In this document: positions 49,444-58,600 of the stretch, piece after piece
Position numbering within the stretch: the stretch's first letter is position 1
Layout of the letters: each line of letters begins with the position of its first letter
NCBI RefSeq assembly: GCF_965214215.1
Contig: NZ_CBDCBD010000003.1
Span: 1,550,001-1,614,000, forward strand
Source: Poriferisodalis sp965214215
GTDB taxonomy: Bacteria; Actinomycetota; Acidimicrobiia; Acidimicrobiales; Poriferisodalaceae
Length of the DNA stretch: 64,000 bases
Direction: 5' to 3'
Translations under genes and position numbers: made by a program
The notes under the pieces: model-generated
What the model saw: the letters and a program-made list of their open reading frames with translations, nothing else
Databases searched by the model: none
What the model was told of the DNA's origin: nothing

Positions 49444-50655
49444 ATGAAACCGCTGGCAGGCATCCGCGTCGTCGACATGAGCCGCGTTCTGGCAGGGCCG
49501 TTCGCCGGGCGCATTCTCAGCGACCTCGGCGCCGACGTCGTGAAGGTCGAGCCGCCCGAGGGCGACATCTCGCGCCTGTGGGGCGTGAACCGCGCCGGGC
49601 TCGCCGGCTTCTACACCCAGCAGAACGTCGGCAAGCGCAACGTCTGCATCGACCTGCGCGCGGAGGGTGGACCCGAGATGGTGAGGCGGCTTGTCGCGCA
49701 CGCCCACGTGCTTGTCGAGAACTTCCGCCCCGGTGTCATGGCGCGTCACGGTCTGTCGTTCGCGGAGCTGTGCGAGGTGAACCCGGCGCTGGTGATGCTG
49801 TCGATCAGCGGTTTCGGCCAAGACGGCCCCGACTCGCAGCGGGCCGCCTATGCGGCGGTGCTGCACGGCGAGTCGGGCTGGATGGCTCGCACCGCACGCA
49901 TCCATCAGCAACCGCTCCAAGAGCCGTACCTGGCGGTGGCCGACACCACGTCGGCTTTGCACGGGGCCATCGGCGTTCTCGCTGCACTGCGTGTCGCCGA
50001 GACGACCGGGCACGGCCAGCACATCGACATAGCGATGCTCGAAGCGTTCCTCGCGACTGACGAGGGAAGCCAGAGCGGGCTCGACGGCGGCAACTACACC
50101 TCCCAGGGCGGGCTGGTGTGGGAAGGCGTCGACGGGCCGGTGTTGACCGCAGGCGACTTCCGCTGGATCTGGAGGCAGCTGAGCGAGACCCATGCGCTCG
50201 CGGACCCGTCGCCTCCAGACGCGGATATCGCGACGAAGCGGGCGTGCCGCACCGACGCGATCAATGCGTTCCTGAGCTCGTTTGAGACCCGGGCGGAGAT
50301 GCTGGCGGCCCTCGACGCGGCCAATCTGGCGTGGGGGGACATTCGCACGACTGCGGAGGCGCACACCTCGCCGACGGCGCTCCATCGCGGTTCATCAGTC
50401 GAAATCGATGCCCGCGACGGCGGCACCCGACGGGTGACCCAGACGCCGTACCGCTTCACCGGCGCTTCCGCGCAGACTTCGGCGGCCTCCGGCATCACGG
50501 CCGCAGCGCTGGCACCTCATCTCGGCGAGCACAACGGCGAGGTTCTGGGGGAGTGGCTGGGGGCCGGGCGTGCAGAAATCGAGGCGCTGCGCCATGCAGG
50601 CGTGCTCATCGAGGATGCGTCCGCGGCCGAAGTCCGTGCACGCCCGCAGCAGTGA
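49444..50655 (+). CDS. CaiB/BaiF-family CoA-transferase
   Basis: A 403-residue class III CoA-transferase from ATG 49444 (MKPLAGIRVVDMSRVLAGPF). The family motifs DLGADVVKVEPPEGD and NRAGLAGFYTQQNVGKRNV are present, as is the catalytic Asp in YLAVADTTSALHGAIG. It transfers CoA between carboxylic acids. The 127 bases before it form a degenerate repeat that could be read as Ala-Glu-Ser units but has no start. It belongs with the upstream oxidases as the activating step of a catabolic pathway. Confidence 0.93.
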   Translation: MKPLAGIRVVDMSRVLAGPFAGRILSDLGADVVKVEPPEGDISRLWGVNRAGLAGFYTQQNVGKRNVCIDLRAEGGPEMVRRLVAHAHVLVENFRPGVMARHGLSFAELCEVNPALVMLSISGFGQDGPDSQRAAYAAVLHGESGWMARTARIHQQPLQEPYLAVADTTSALHGAIGVLAALRVAETTGHGQHIDIAMLEAFLATDEGSQSGLDGGNYTSQGGLVWEGVDGPVLTAGDFRWIWRQLSETHALADPSPPDADIATKRACRTDAINAFLSSFETRAEMLAALDAANLAWGDIRTTAEAHTSPTALHRGSSVEIDARDGGTRRVTQTPYRFTGASAQTSAASGITAAALAPHLGEHNGEVLGEWLGAGRAEIEALRHAGVLIEDASAAEVRARPQQ

Positions 50656-50943
50656 CGGTCGACCATGACGTTCGTGCGACGATCTTCATGGAACCGAAGC
50701 AGTCCGGCGGGAGTCTGAAGGGGCAGGCAGTCTTCGTGGGGGCTCGGAATGGCTGGCACACACATCGCATCGACATGCCGAGCAGTGACGAGCTTGGGCC
50801 CGCGTTTCGATGCGGCGCCGATGGGCGCCTCGCTGACAGCTTTGGGCTCGACGGGATTGGGCGCGGTCGGCTTGGGCACAGTCAGCTCGGGCACGGCCGG
50901 CTCGGGCGCGATCAGTTCAGGCTTGACACGGACAGGCTTCACG

Positions 50944-51483
50944 GTGAGTGCCGCTGACGGCGCGCCCTCGGCCGGAGCGATGCCCGCCGACACAGTGGCG
51001 CTTCGGTTCGAGGACTTCTACGCGACTCATCGCGACGGGCTGGCGCGGGCGCTGGGGCTGGCGCTGCGAGACGGAGCGCTGGGCGCCGAAGCGGCCGATG
51101 AGGCATTCGCCCGGGCGTGCCAGCGCTGGGCACAGGTCAGTGCCTACGCGAATCCGCAGGGCTGGGTGTTCCGCGTCGGCTTGAACTGGGCTCGCTCATG
51201 GCTGCGACGGGTCCGGCGTGAGCGGGAACGGCGGACCTTGATGGCCCAGCCGTTCTCCACCGAGGACCGGACGCGCGACCTTGATCTCGAGCGTGCGCTC
51301 GGGACGCTGAACGATGTGCATCGGGCGGTGATCGTGGCGCGTTTCTACCTGGATTGGTCTGTCTCGGAGACCGCTGAAGCGCTCGGCATCGCCGAGGGCA
51401 CGGTGAAGAGCAGGCTCAGCCGGGGGCTGGACCAGCTGCGCGAGGTGCTCGACGCGGCGCCAGCGGGGGAGGAAGCGTCGTGA
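50944..51483 (+). CDS. ECF-type RNA polymerase sigma factor
   Basis: About 179 residues from GTG 50944; ATG 50980 is also possible. The frame is open back to ATG 50749, which has a G-rich tract upstream. That extension is a Gly-rich low-complexity stretch (GLGAVGLGTVSSGTAGSGA). Region 2 is visible in GALGAEAADEAFARACQRWA and GWVFRVGLNWARSWLRRVRR. Region 4 is RAVIVARFYLDWSVSETAEA followed by LGIAEGTVKSRLSRGLDQLR. The stop overlaps the next gene by 4 bases, the classic arrangement of a sigma factor and its regulator. Its target promoters are unknown. Confidence 0.85.
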   Translation: MSAADGAPSAGAMPADTVALRFEDFYATHRDGLARALGLALRDGALGAEAADEAFARACQRWAQVSAYANPQGWVFRVGLNWARSWLRRVRRERERRTLMAQPFSTEDRTRDLDLERALGTLNDVHRAVIVARFYLDWSVSETAEALGIAEGTVKSRLSRGLDQLREVLDAAPAGEEAS

Positions 51484-52937
51484 CCGCCGAAGACCGCCTC
51501 CGCGATCGCCTCCGCAGCGTGGGAGCGTCGATGCCGCTTGGCACCGGCTCGCTCACCGGCGTGCAGGCTCGCGCCGCCCGGCTGCAGCGGCGGCGCACGG
51601 CCGCGCGCGCTGGTGCGGGTGCTTTGGCTTTGGTGGCAGTCGCGGCGGTGGGCCTCACGACCCTTCGAGACGGGGGCATCGACGAATTCTCTGATTCGGT
51701 GGCGACCGAGTCCCAAGCTGACGCAGCGACGCCCGCAGGCGATGCGGTCAACGGGCTGCCAGAACCCGTTGATTTCGGTGCGACGGCGGAGAATGACGCC
51801 CGTCTTGACGCCGAGATGAGCGAGGAAGAGTTCCTCGACGAACCGGTCGCGGCGGCTGCAGACGAGTTCGTTGATGACTTGTCCGATTCGGCCATGACCG
51901 ACGATTCCGCCATGTCCGACGAGTCCGGCGAGTCCGACAAGTCTGCAGTGCCCGCCGAGTCCGACATTCTCGGCGCGTCCGACGATGCCGAGCTGCCCGG
52001 CGGGTCCGATGCATCCGGCGTCGGTCGGCAAGGCGTGGTCTTCGCGCAGACGGTGTCGGTGGTGAAGCCGCCGGTCGCAGTCCCCGCGGCGGTTATGCGT
52101 TACTCGTTCAGCGGGTCGCACGCCCTCGCCCGAACAGCCGACGACTGGTACGCCTACGACGGTGCGGACTGGCAGTCGCTGGGCCTGCCCGACGACATGG
52201 AAGTCGTGGCGGTCGATCTGTCCGACACTGGGCGGCTTGCGGTCTTCGGCGTGGTCCGGCCGCTGGAATGCGCGCGGGCTCAGGTGGTGGCGGTGCGCAC
52301 CGACGAGACATGGAGCTACGTGCGCGTCGATGACGGCACGCCTTCGAGCGTGGGTTGGGAGCTGCTCGAAGCTCGGATTCGGGTCACCGACGCTGGCATC
52401 GAACTGGAGCGTGCCGAACGACTGTGGCTAGATGACGAGTGCGAGGCCGCGTCGGACGCTGAGCCGTTGACCGACGAGGCCGCCGACCTGCTCTCCGATC
52501 TCGGGCGGTTGGACGAGGTCTGGCGCGACAGCTGGCCGCACGCACCGCTGCAGGGCGGGCTCGCACACCTCTGGCAGGAGGAGGCTCACGCCGATGCGCA
52601 CGCTGCTGCCGCATCGGGCGCCGGCTTGGTTTGGGCAGACATGAGCCCGCCGAGATATCGGGTCCCCCTGCGGGTGATGACTCCGAGCCGCGCAGCCGAC
52701 GGCAGCGCTGCTGTTGTCGCCCTGCATGAGACCACCGTCATGGATGTGGCCACGTCGATGCACGTCAGCGACGGCAAGGCGATGCTTCGGCACGGCGAGC
52801 AGTCATGGGAGGTGTGTCCCGTTTCAGACGAGGACCTGCACCAGGTGAACGGCGAGGTCGGCCGGGCGGGCGAGCACCTCGCCGTCGTCGTCGGCAAGCC
52901 CAACCAGACGCTGTTCGTGATTGAACGCACCGAATAA
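51480..52937 (+). CDS. Membrane protein, probable anti-sigma partner
   Basis: A 485-residue protein. GTG 51480 overlaps the sigma stop (GTGA). A short cytoplasmic N-terminus (DRLRDRLRSVGASMPLGTGS) comes first, then one membrane helix near residues 40-60 (AARAGAGALALVAVAAVGLT). A long acidic linker follows, with repeats such as SDSAMTDDSAMSDESGE, and then an extracytoplasmic domain I do not recognise. There is no zinc-finger HxxxCxxC motif, so it is not a classical ZAS anti-sigma factor. The topology and gene overlap support a membrane-tethered regulator that senses outside signals. Confidence 0.7.
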   Translation: MTAEDRLRDRLRSVGASMPLGTGSLTGVQARAARLQRRRTAARAGAGALALVAVAAVGLTTLRDGGIDEFSDSVATESQADAATPAGDAVNGLPEPVDFGATAENDARLDAEMSEEEFLDEPVAAAADEFVDDLSDSAMTDDSAMSDESGESDKSAVPAESDILGASDDAELPGGSDASGVGRQGVVFAQTVSVVKPPVAVPAAVMRYSFSGSHALARTADDWYAYDGADWQSLGLPDDMEVVAVDLSDTGRLAVFGVVRPLECARAQVVAVRTDETWSYVRVDDGTPSSVGWELLEARIRVTDAGIELERAERLWLDDECEAASDAEPLTDEAADLLSDLGRLDEVWRDSWPHAPLQGGLAHLWQEEAHADAHAAAASGAGLVWADMSPPRYRVPLRVMTPSRAADGSAAVVALHETTVMDVATSMHVSDGKAMLRHGEQSWEVCPVSDEDLHQVNGEVGRAGEHLAVVVGKPNQTLFVIERTE

Positions 52938-52943
52938 TCTGCT

Positions 52944-53011
52944 CTTTTGGGTGTGGGTCAGCCCGGTGGCCATTCCCGCACGTGAGAGTGTTCGCGCTGA
53001 CGCACCCAAAG
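52944..53011 (+). terminator. Long imperfect inverted repeat after the sigma/anti-sigma operon
   Basis: CTTTTGGGTGTGGGTCAGC at 52944-52962 pairs with GCTGACGCACCCAAAG at 52996-53011 with a small bulge, around a 33-base loop. It lies just after the stop of the anti-sigma-like gene and is a plausible terminator, without a clear U tract. Confidence 0.45.
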
Positions 53012-53104
53012 CGATCCTGGGGCGGCGCGATCTGTTGAGGTCGCGTTTTGTCGTCGGCACTGCGGGTCCTGATGGCTCGGCCTCGCGGTTCTAGTGTGAC
53101 CCCG

Positions 53105-54163
53105 ATGTCCGACAGTACGAACGAGACGCAAGAATTCCCCGAACTGGGCTTCTACATGCTGCCCGGCGATGCCCAGGACTCGTCCGATGCCGTGGCCGAG
53201 GTTCAGGCGGCCGAAGCGATGGGGCTCGGGCGAGCATTCCTCGGAGAGCGCCCCGCTCGCAAGGAGGCGGGCGCCATGTGCGGCGCTGCTGCCGCGGTGA
53301 CCGATTCCATCGGCATCACGCTGGGAGTGACCAACATCAATACGCGCCACCCGACGATGACTGCGGGCCTCGCGCTGACCGTGCAGAGCCTGGCAGGCGG
53401 GCGGTTCACGATGGGTTTCGGGCGTGGCGTTGCCGTGGCGCAGGAGATCATGGGCCTCAAGCCGGTCACCACGGCGCAGCTGGAGGACTTCGCCTTGATG
53501 ATGCGGCGGCTGTTCCGGGGCGAGATCATCTCGGACTACGACGGTCCGACCGGACGCGTGCCGATCCTGCTGCTCGATCAGGCGCTCGACGAGCATCTGC
53601 CGATGGCGCTCGGGGCGATGGGCCCCAAGACGCTGGCGCTCGGCGGTCGCTGCTTCGACGACGTCATCTTGCACCCCTTCTATTCCGATGAGACCGTCGT
53701 GCGCTCGGTGGAGGCGGCCAAGGCGGCGGCCGTCGGGGCCGGGCGCGATCCGGGCGAGGTGACGGTGTGGTCGTGCTTCGTCGTGGTGAGCGACGACGTG
53801 CCGTACGAATTGCGGCTGCGCAAGACCGTCGGCCGCTTGGCCACCTACCTGCAGTACTACGGCGACGTGCTCGTGCGGGTGAATCGCTGGGACCCAGCTG
53901 TGCTGTCGCAGTTCCGTGCCGACTCGGTGGTGTCGCGGTTTCTGGCCCCGATCGACGGCACCTCCACGGTCTCAGAGCTCGAGCACATCGGCACGCTGCT
54001 GCCCGACGAATGGATGGCCCCCATGGCAACCGGGACTCCCGCCGAGTGCGCCGCAGCCGTCAAGCGCCAGATCGACCTCGGCTGTGATGCGGTCTTGATG
54101 CACGGCGCAACACCAGCCGAACTCGCAGCAGTCGTCGAGGCCTACCGGCAGATTGTCGCGTAG
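53105..54163 (+). CDS. LLM-class F420-dependent oxidoreductase
   Basis: A 352-residue luciferase-like protein; I chose ATG 53105 (MSDSTNETQEFPELGFYMLP). Motifs are AEAMGLGRAFLGERPARKEA, GVTNINTRHPTMTAGLALTV, GGRFTMGFGRGVAVAQE and PMALGAMGPKTLALGGRCFD. It belongs to the same broad family as 3018 and 47312 but is clearly divergent from both. It is a stand-alone gene between the sigma operon terminator and the amidase. The substrate is unknown. Confidence 0.9.
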   Translation: MSDSTNETQEFPELGFYMLPGDAQDSSDAVAEVQAAEAMGLGRAFLGERPARKEAGAMCGAAAAVTDSIGITLGVTNINTRHPTMTAGLALTVQSLAGGRFTMGFGRGVAVAQEIMGLKPVTTAQLEDFALMMRRLFRGEIISDYDGPTGRVPILLLDQALDEHLPMALGAMGPKTLALGGRCFDDVILHPFYSDETVVRSVEAAKAAAVGAGRDPGEVTVWSCFVVVSDDVPYELRLRKTVGRLATYLQYYGDVLVRVNRWDPAVLSQFRADSVVSRFLAPIDGTSTVSELEHIGTLLPDEWMAPMATGTPAECAAAVKRQIDLGCDAVLMHGATPAELAAVVEAYRQIVA

Positions 54164-54279
54164 ACGCCTCGGCGCTCTGCGACACGATCGCGACGCTCGG
54201 ACCAGTATCGGCCTGCGGCGTCAGAACTAACGTCGGCGCAGCATCGGGCCGCGGCAGCGGCTGGGAAATGGGGGAAGAT

Positions 54280-55653
54280 ATGGCGCACGATGACCTCGCA
54301 CTGAGGAGTGCGACACAACAAGCCGCAGCCATCGCCGCGGGGGAGCTGTCGAGCCGCGAGCTGACTGCCCACGTCATCGACCGCATTGAGCGGCTCGACG
54401 GCGACATCAATGCCGTGGTGACGCGCGATTTTGAGGGCGCGCTCGGGCGCGCCGCAGCCGCGGATGCCGCGCAAGCCCGCGGCGACGCGCTCGATCCCTT
54501 GCACGGTGTGCCCTTCACCGCCAAGGACGCCCTCATGACGGCGGGGATCCGTTCCACCGGCGGGGCGCGCGAGCTGACCGACAACGTTCCCGACAGCGAT
54601 GCAGCCGTGGTCGCTGCCTGCCGTGCGGCGGGGGCGATCGTGATCGGCAAGACGAACTTGCCTCGCTGGTCTGCAGACAACCAATCGTTCAATGACCTGT
54701 TCGGCACCACCGCCAACCCGTGGGACCTCTCGAAGGTGCCCGGCGGCTCCTCGGGTGGCGCGGCCGCGGCCGCGGCGATGGGTTTCACCAGCTTCGAGAT
54801 CGGCACCGATATTGGGGGATCGATCCGCTTCCCGGCCTCATACAACGGCATCTGGGGTCACAAGCCGAGCTTCGGGCTGATCCCGACCACGGGCTATCTG
54901 GATCACGTGCGCGGCGGCAGCACCGAGCCGGACATCAACGTCTTCGGTCCGCTCACGAGAAGCTGCGACGACTTGGAGCTGCTGTTCGACGTGCTGCTGC
55001 GCCGCGAGGCGCCGTGGGTGCCGCAACTGCCGCCCGCACCCGATGACGTGGGGTCGCTTCGCGTCGCCGCATGGCTCGACGACGAGTACTGCCCCGTCGA
55101 TGGCGATGTGCTGGGTGTAATGAGTGCGGCTGTGGACGCGCTCGAAGGCAGCGGCGTGCACGTCGATCACGAAGCCAGGCCCGACATCGATCCGCTTCCG
55201 GCATGGGAGACCGGCATGCGGTTGGTGCGAGCTGCGATGGCGTTGGCGGGCCGGGGCCAGGGGCCAAGCCATCGCGAGTGGCTCGAGAGCCACATGGCGC
55301 GCGAGGAATGCCGCCGCAAGTGGGCGGAGTTCTTCGCCAGCTACGACGCGATCCTCATGCCGGTGAGCTTCCACCAGCCCTTCGACCACATGCAGGAGGG
55401 CACGTTCGCAGAGCGTCGCATTCCCGCAAATGGCGTCGAGCGGCCCTACATCGAGATGACGCGCTGGACGATCCTGACTGGCATGTCGTACCTGCCCGCC
55501 ACGGTGCCGCCGCTGGGCCTGACGCCTCAGGGCTTGCCGGTCGGCTTCCAAGTGGTCGGCCCCTACGGCAGCGACCGCACGACGATGGCGCTCGCACGCC
55601 GCATCGGCGAGCTCACCGGCGGCTACCAGCCCCCGCCGCGCGCTGTCGCCTGA
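54280..55653 (+). CDS. Amidase signature-family hydrolase
   Basis: A 457-residue amidase. ATG 54280 has GGGGGAAG close upstream; ATG 54268 is the alternative. The Ser-cisSer-Lys triad is visible: Lys in VPFTAKDALMT, the Ser pair in VPGGSSGGAAAAAAMG, and GTDIGGSIRFPASYNG around the nucleophile Ser. It would hydrolyse an amide to an acid and ammonia, as in gatA-like, indole-acetamide or nylon-oligomer amidases. No gatB or gatC neighbours are present, so it is a catabolic amidase. Its 3' end is convergent with the helicase-nuclease gene. Confidence 0.92.
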   Translation: MAHDDLALRSATQQAAAIAAGELSSRELTAHVIDRIERLDGDINAVVTRDFEGALGRAAAADAAQARGDALDPLHGVPFTAKDALMTAGIRSTGGARELTDNVPDSDAAVVAACRAAGAIVIGKTNLPRWSADNQSFNDLFGTTANPWDLSKVPGGSSGGAAAAAAMGFTSFEIGTDIGGSIRFPASYNGIWGHKPSFGLIPTTGYLDHVRGGSTEPDINVFGPLTRSCDDLELLFDVLLRREAPWVPQLPPAPDDVGSLRVAAWLDDEYCPVDGDVLGVMSAAVDALEGSGVHVDHEARPDIDPLPAWETGMRLVRAAMALAGRGQGPSHREWLESHMAREECRRKWAEFFASYDAILMPVSFHQPFDHMQEGTFAERRIPANGVERPYIEMTRWTILTGMSYLPATVPPLGLTPQGLPVGFQVVGPYGSDRTTMALARRIGELTGGYQPPPRAVA

Positions 55654-55687
55654 CCCGCTGCTGTCGCATCGGCGAGTTCACCGGCGG

Positions 55688-58600
55688 CTACCGCCCGCCG
55701 ACGATTGCTGTCTGAGCAGCATCAGCGATACGAGCGGGATCAGCTGGGTTCATTGGCGGCGACTGCCCGCCAACGAGCGCACTCTGGGCGGCACCGGCCA
55801 CCGCATCGATGGCGGCGTGCAGGTTGTCGCCGACCAGAGCGTCCGCCGTGGCTGGCGAGCCGTCTCCCCGCAGGTACAGCAGCACCACCCGGCTGACGGG
55901 CGTACCTGCGGCTCGGGCGAGGCACCATGCATACGCGGCGCACTGTCGGCGGTACTGCTGGGCCAGCTCGCTGTCTGCATCGGGCATCGCTCCGAGCGCA
56001 TCGGTCTTGTAGTCGACCACGACGAGCCCGCCCCCGGCAGGGTCCTCATACATCAGATCGACGAAACCCTCGACGACGGTCGGTGGCGATCCCGTCTCAT
56101 CGGCATCGTCGAGCGGCGCAGCGACGTACACCTCCTTCCAGTGGCGCGTCTGCGCTGCGTCTCGGACCTCGTCGCTCGCGAGCGCTGAGCGCACGAATGC
56201 CTCGATGACGTCTTGGCGGCCGGCGATGCCCTCCGCAACCGCCTGCGCTGCCACAAGCGGTCTGAGCCCGTCGCCGCTTCGGAGGTCGATGGACTGCAGC
56301 ACGCCGTGTACGGCCTTGCCGGTCGCTGTCGCGCCGCGACCGCGCCTGACCGGGGCGCGGCCGCCGCCGAGTCTGTCGTCGGGCAGGTCCTTGCTCGACG
56401 CTTGCACCGCAGCAATGGACGACCCGATGGGGGCGGATTCCGGCTGACCGTTCGCGTCGCGGCCTTTTGGCATGTCAGCCGCTGAGACCGGCGCGTCTGG
56501 CGTAGCTGCGCTGGCCGCCGCGCGCGCCATGCTGGTCGCGCTCAGCGTCGGCCGCCATCGTGACGATGCCGCGGCCTTGTCGCGCCGATCCAGCCATTCA
56601 GTTCGGTCGGGCCGTTCGGCGTTGGGGGGCCGAGCGCTGTCAGTCCTCAGCGCGGAAGGCTCGGCGTCGGGGTCGCGGCCGGACCGGCAGTCCCACTGTT
56701 CGGCCCCAGCAGCGTCGTCGCCCGCGCTCTCGACGAGCGTCATGGCGTCGGCGATGACCTGCGCGTGACTCTGGTTGACCAGCTTTCCCGTCTTCGAAGG
56801 CGTATCGCGGTGCAACGAGACGACCAGGTGATCACGCGCCCGCGTGCACGCCACATACAGCAGCCGAATCCGCTCATGGTGCTCGGCGAGGCGTTCAGCA
56901 TCGAACCAGGCCGCATAGGTCGAAGTCTGCGCGCCCTTCCGCAAGCGCACAGCCGCCGCGCCGCCGTAGCGGTTCGTCGAGGCATCGCCTGGGCGCTCGT
57001 CAACGAACGCTGCTCGCGTGGTGGTCGGGCTTGCGCCATTGCCTTGCAGGCCGGCGACGATCACAATGGGGAACTGCAATCCTTTCGACGCATGCACGGT
57101 CATCACCCGGACCGAGTCGTCGTCGGACTCGGGCAGCATCGCTTCGGTGACCTTGGCGCGCTCGGCGCTTTGCATCTCGACCCAGCGCAGGAACTTGCGG
57201 AGACCTCCGTGCTGGCTCTCCGACCATGCGCGCGCTTGGTCGATCACATAGCGCACGTGCCGCCAGACATCACGTGTGCGCGGCCCGGCGGCAGCCTGCT
57301 CGAAGACACGACGCTCGCGGACTAGGCGCTCGAGCAGCACTGAGGGCGCGACCAAGGTGTGGGCGTCGTACAGCGTGCGGAGATGTGCCAAGGCCGACGC
57401 GACCCGATGGTGCTCGCCATGGAGCGACGATGCGACCTCAGCGGCGAAGTAGCTCCACGACCCGGCGGCCCGGTAGTAGGCGTAGAGGTCGTCGTCGCCG
57501 CAGCCGTACATGGGCGTGCGCAGAGCGCTGACCACTGCGAGAGCGTCGTCGGGGTCGGCTGCGGCCCGGAGACACATCATCAGGTCTCGTACGGTTTGGC
57601 TGCGCCACACGAACTCGGAGGCATCGAGGCGGTACGGAACCGACGCTGCCGAGAGGCCGGCTTCGAGCTGTGGCAGGCATGTACGGGTCGGCACCAGGAT
57701 CGTGATGTCGCCCAGACGCGCCGGCCTGATGTCGTCGAGGTGACGGTCGTGCACTTCCCAGCCGTCGTGAATGATCTCGCAGACGACATCGGCGATGTCT
57801 GCGGCTTCGACGGTTCGGATGCCCTCGGCGTTGAGTCCAGACTCCTTCTTGTCGTGAGCATCACGACCCAGCATGGTGACTGCTGGCCCAGTGCTGACAT
57901 CGGCACGAACAGCTGTCAATGCCGCATAGGGGGCCTGCAAGCGCCGTGCGCTGCTGCCCTCATCGCCGTCGCCCGCACCACCCCCGTCGAAGTCGGACTC
58001 GTCGTTGCCTGCAGGGTCGCTGCGGTCGGCGGTCATCAGCGAACCGAATACTGCGTTGACCCAGGCCATGATCGACGCTGTCGACCGGAAGTTGACTCGC
58101 AGGCTGGCCGTCTCGCCGATCTCGCGGCCGAATCGCTGTTGTGCGTCGCGGTACAGCTCGATGTCGGCTCGCCTGAAGCGATAGATGGACTGCTTCGGAT
58201 CGCCGACGAAAAACAGCTGACCGGGCACGGTGTCGAGCTGATCCCACGTCGCGCCGCGATCTGTGGCGCTTGCCGTGTCGGTCGAGAAGCGCTGTTCGTC
58301 AGCGGCGATCAGCGCGGCGATCTCGATCTGAATCGGGTCGGTGTCCTGGAATTCGTCGAGCAGCAGGTGGCGATACCGGCGGTGCAGTGATGCGCGCGCC
58401 TCGGGCGAGACGCGCAGCAGATCACGCGCCCGCACCAGCAAGTCATGGAATTCCAAGCGTCCAGCGACCCGTCGCTGGTCGGCTGCTTCCAGCGTGAAGC
58501 GGGCGATCCGGTCGCACAAGGCCGCTATTGCGTTGTCGGTGGCCTCCGTAGCGGCCGCGGCGCACTTCGCACGCAGCTCTTCGAGTTCCTCGCGCATCGG

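Noticed and set aside
50517..50993. Pro-rich minus-strand frame between the CoA-transferase and sigma genes
   Set aside because: It overlaps the end of the CoA-transferase and mirrors the Gly-rich repeat upstream of the sigma factor.
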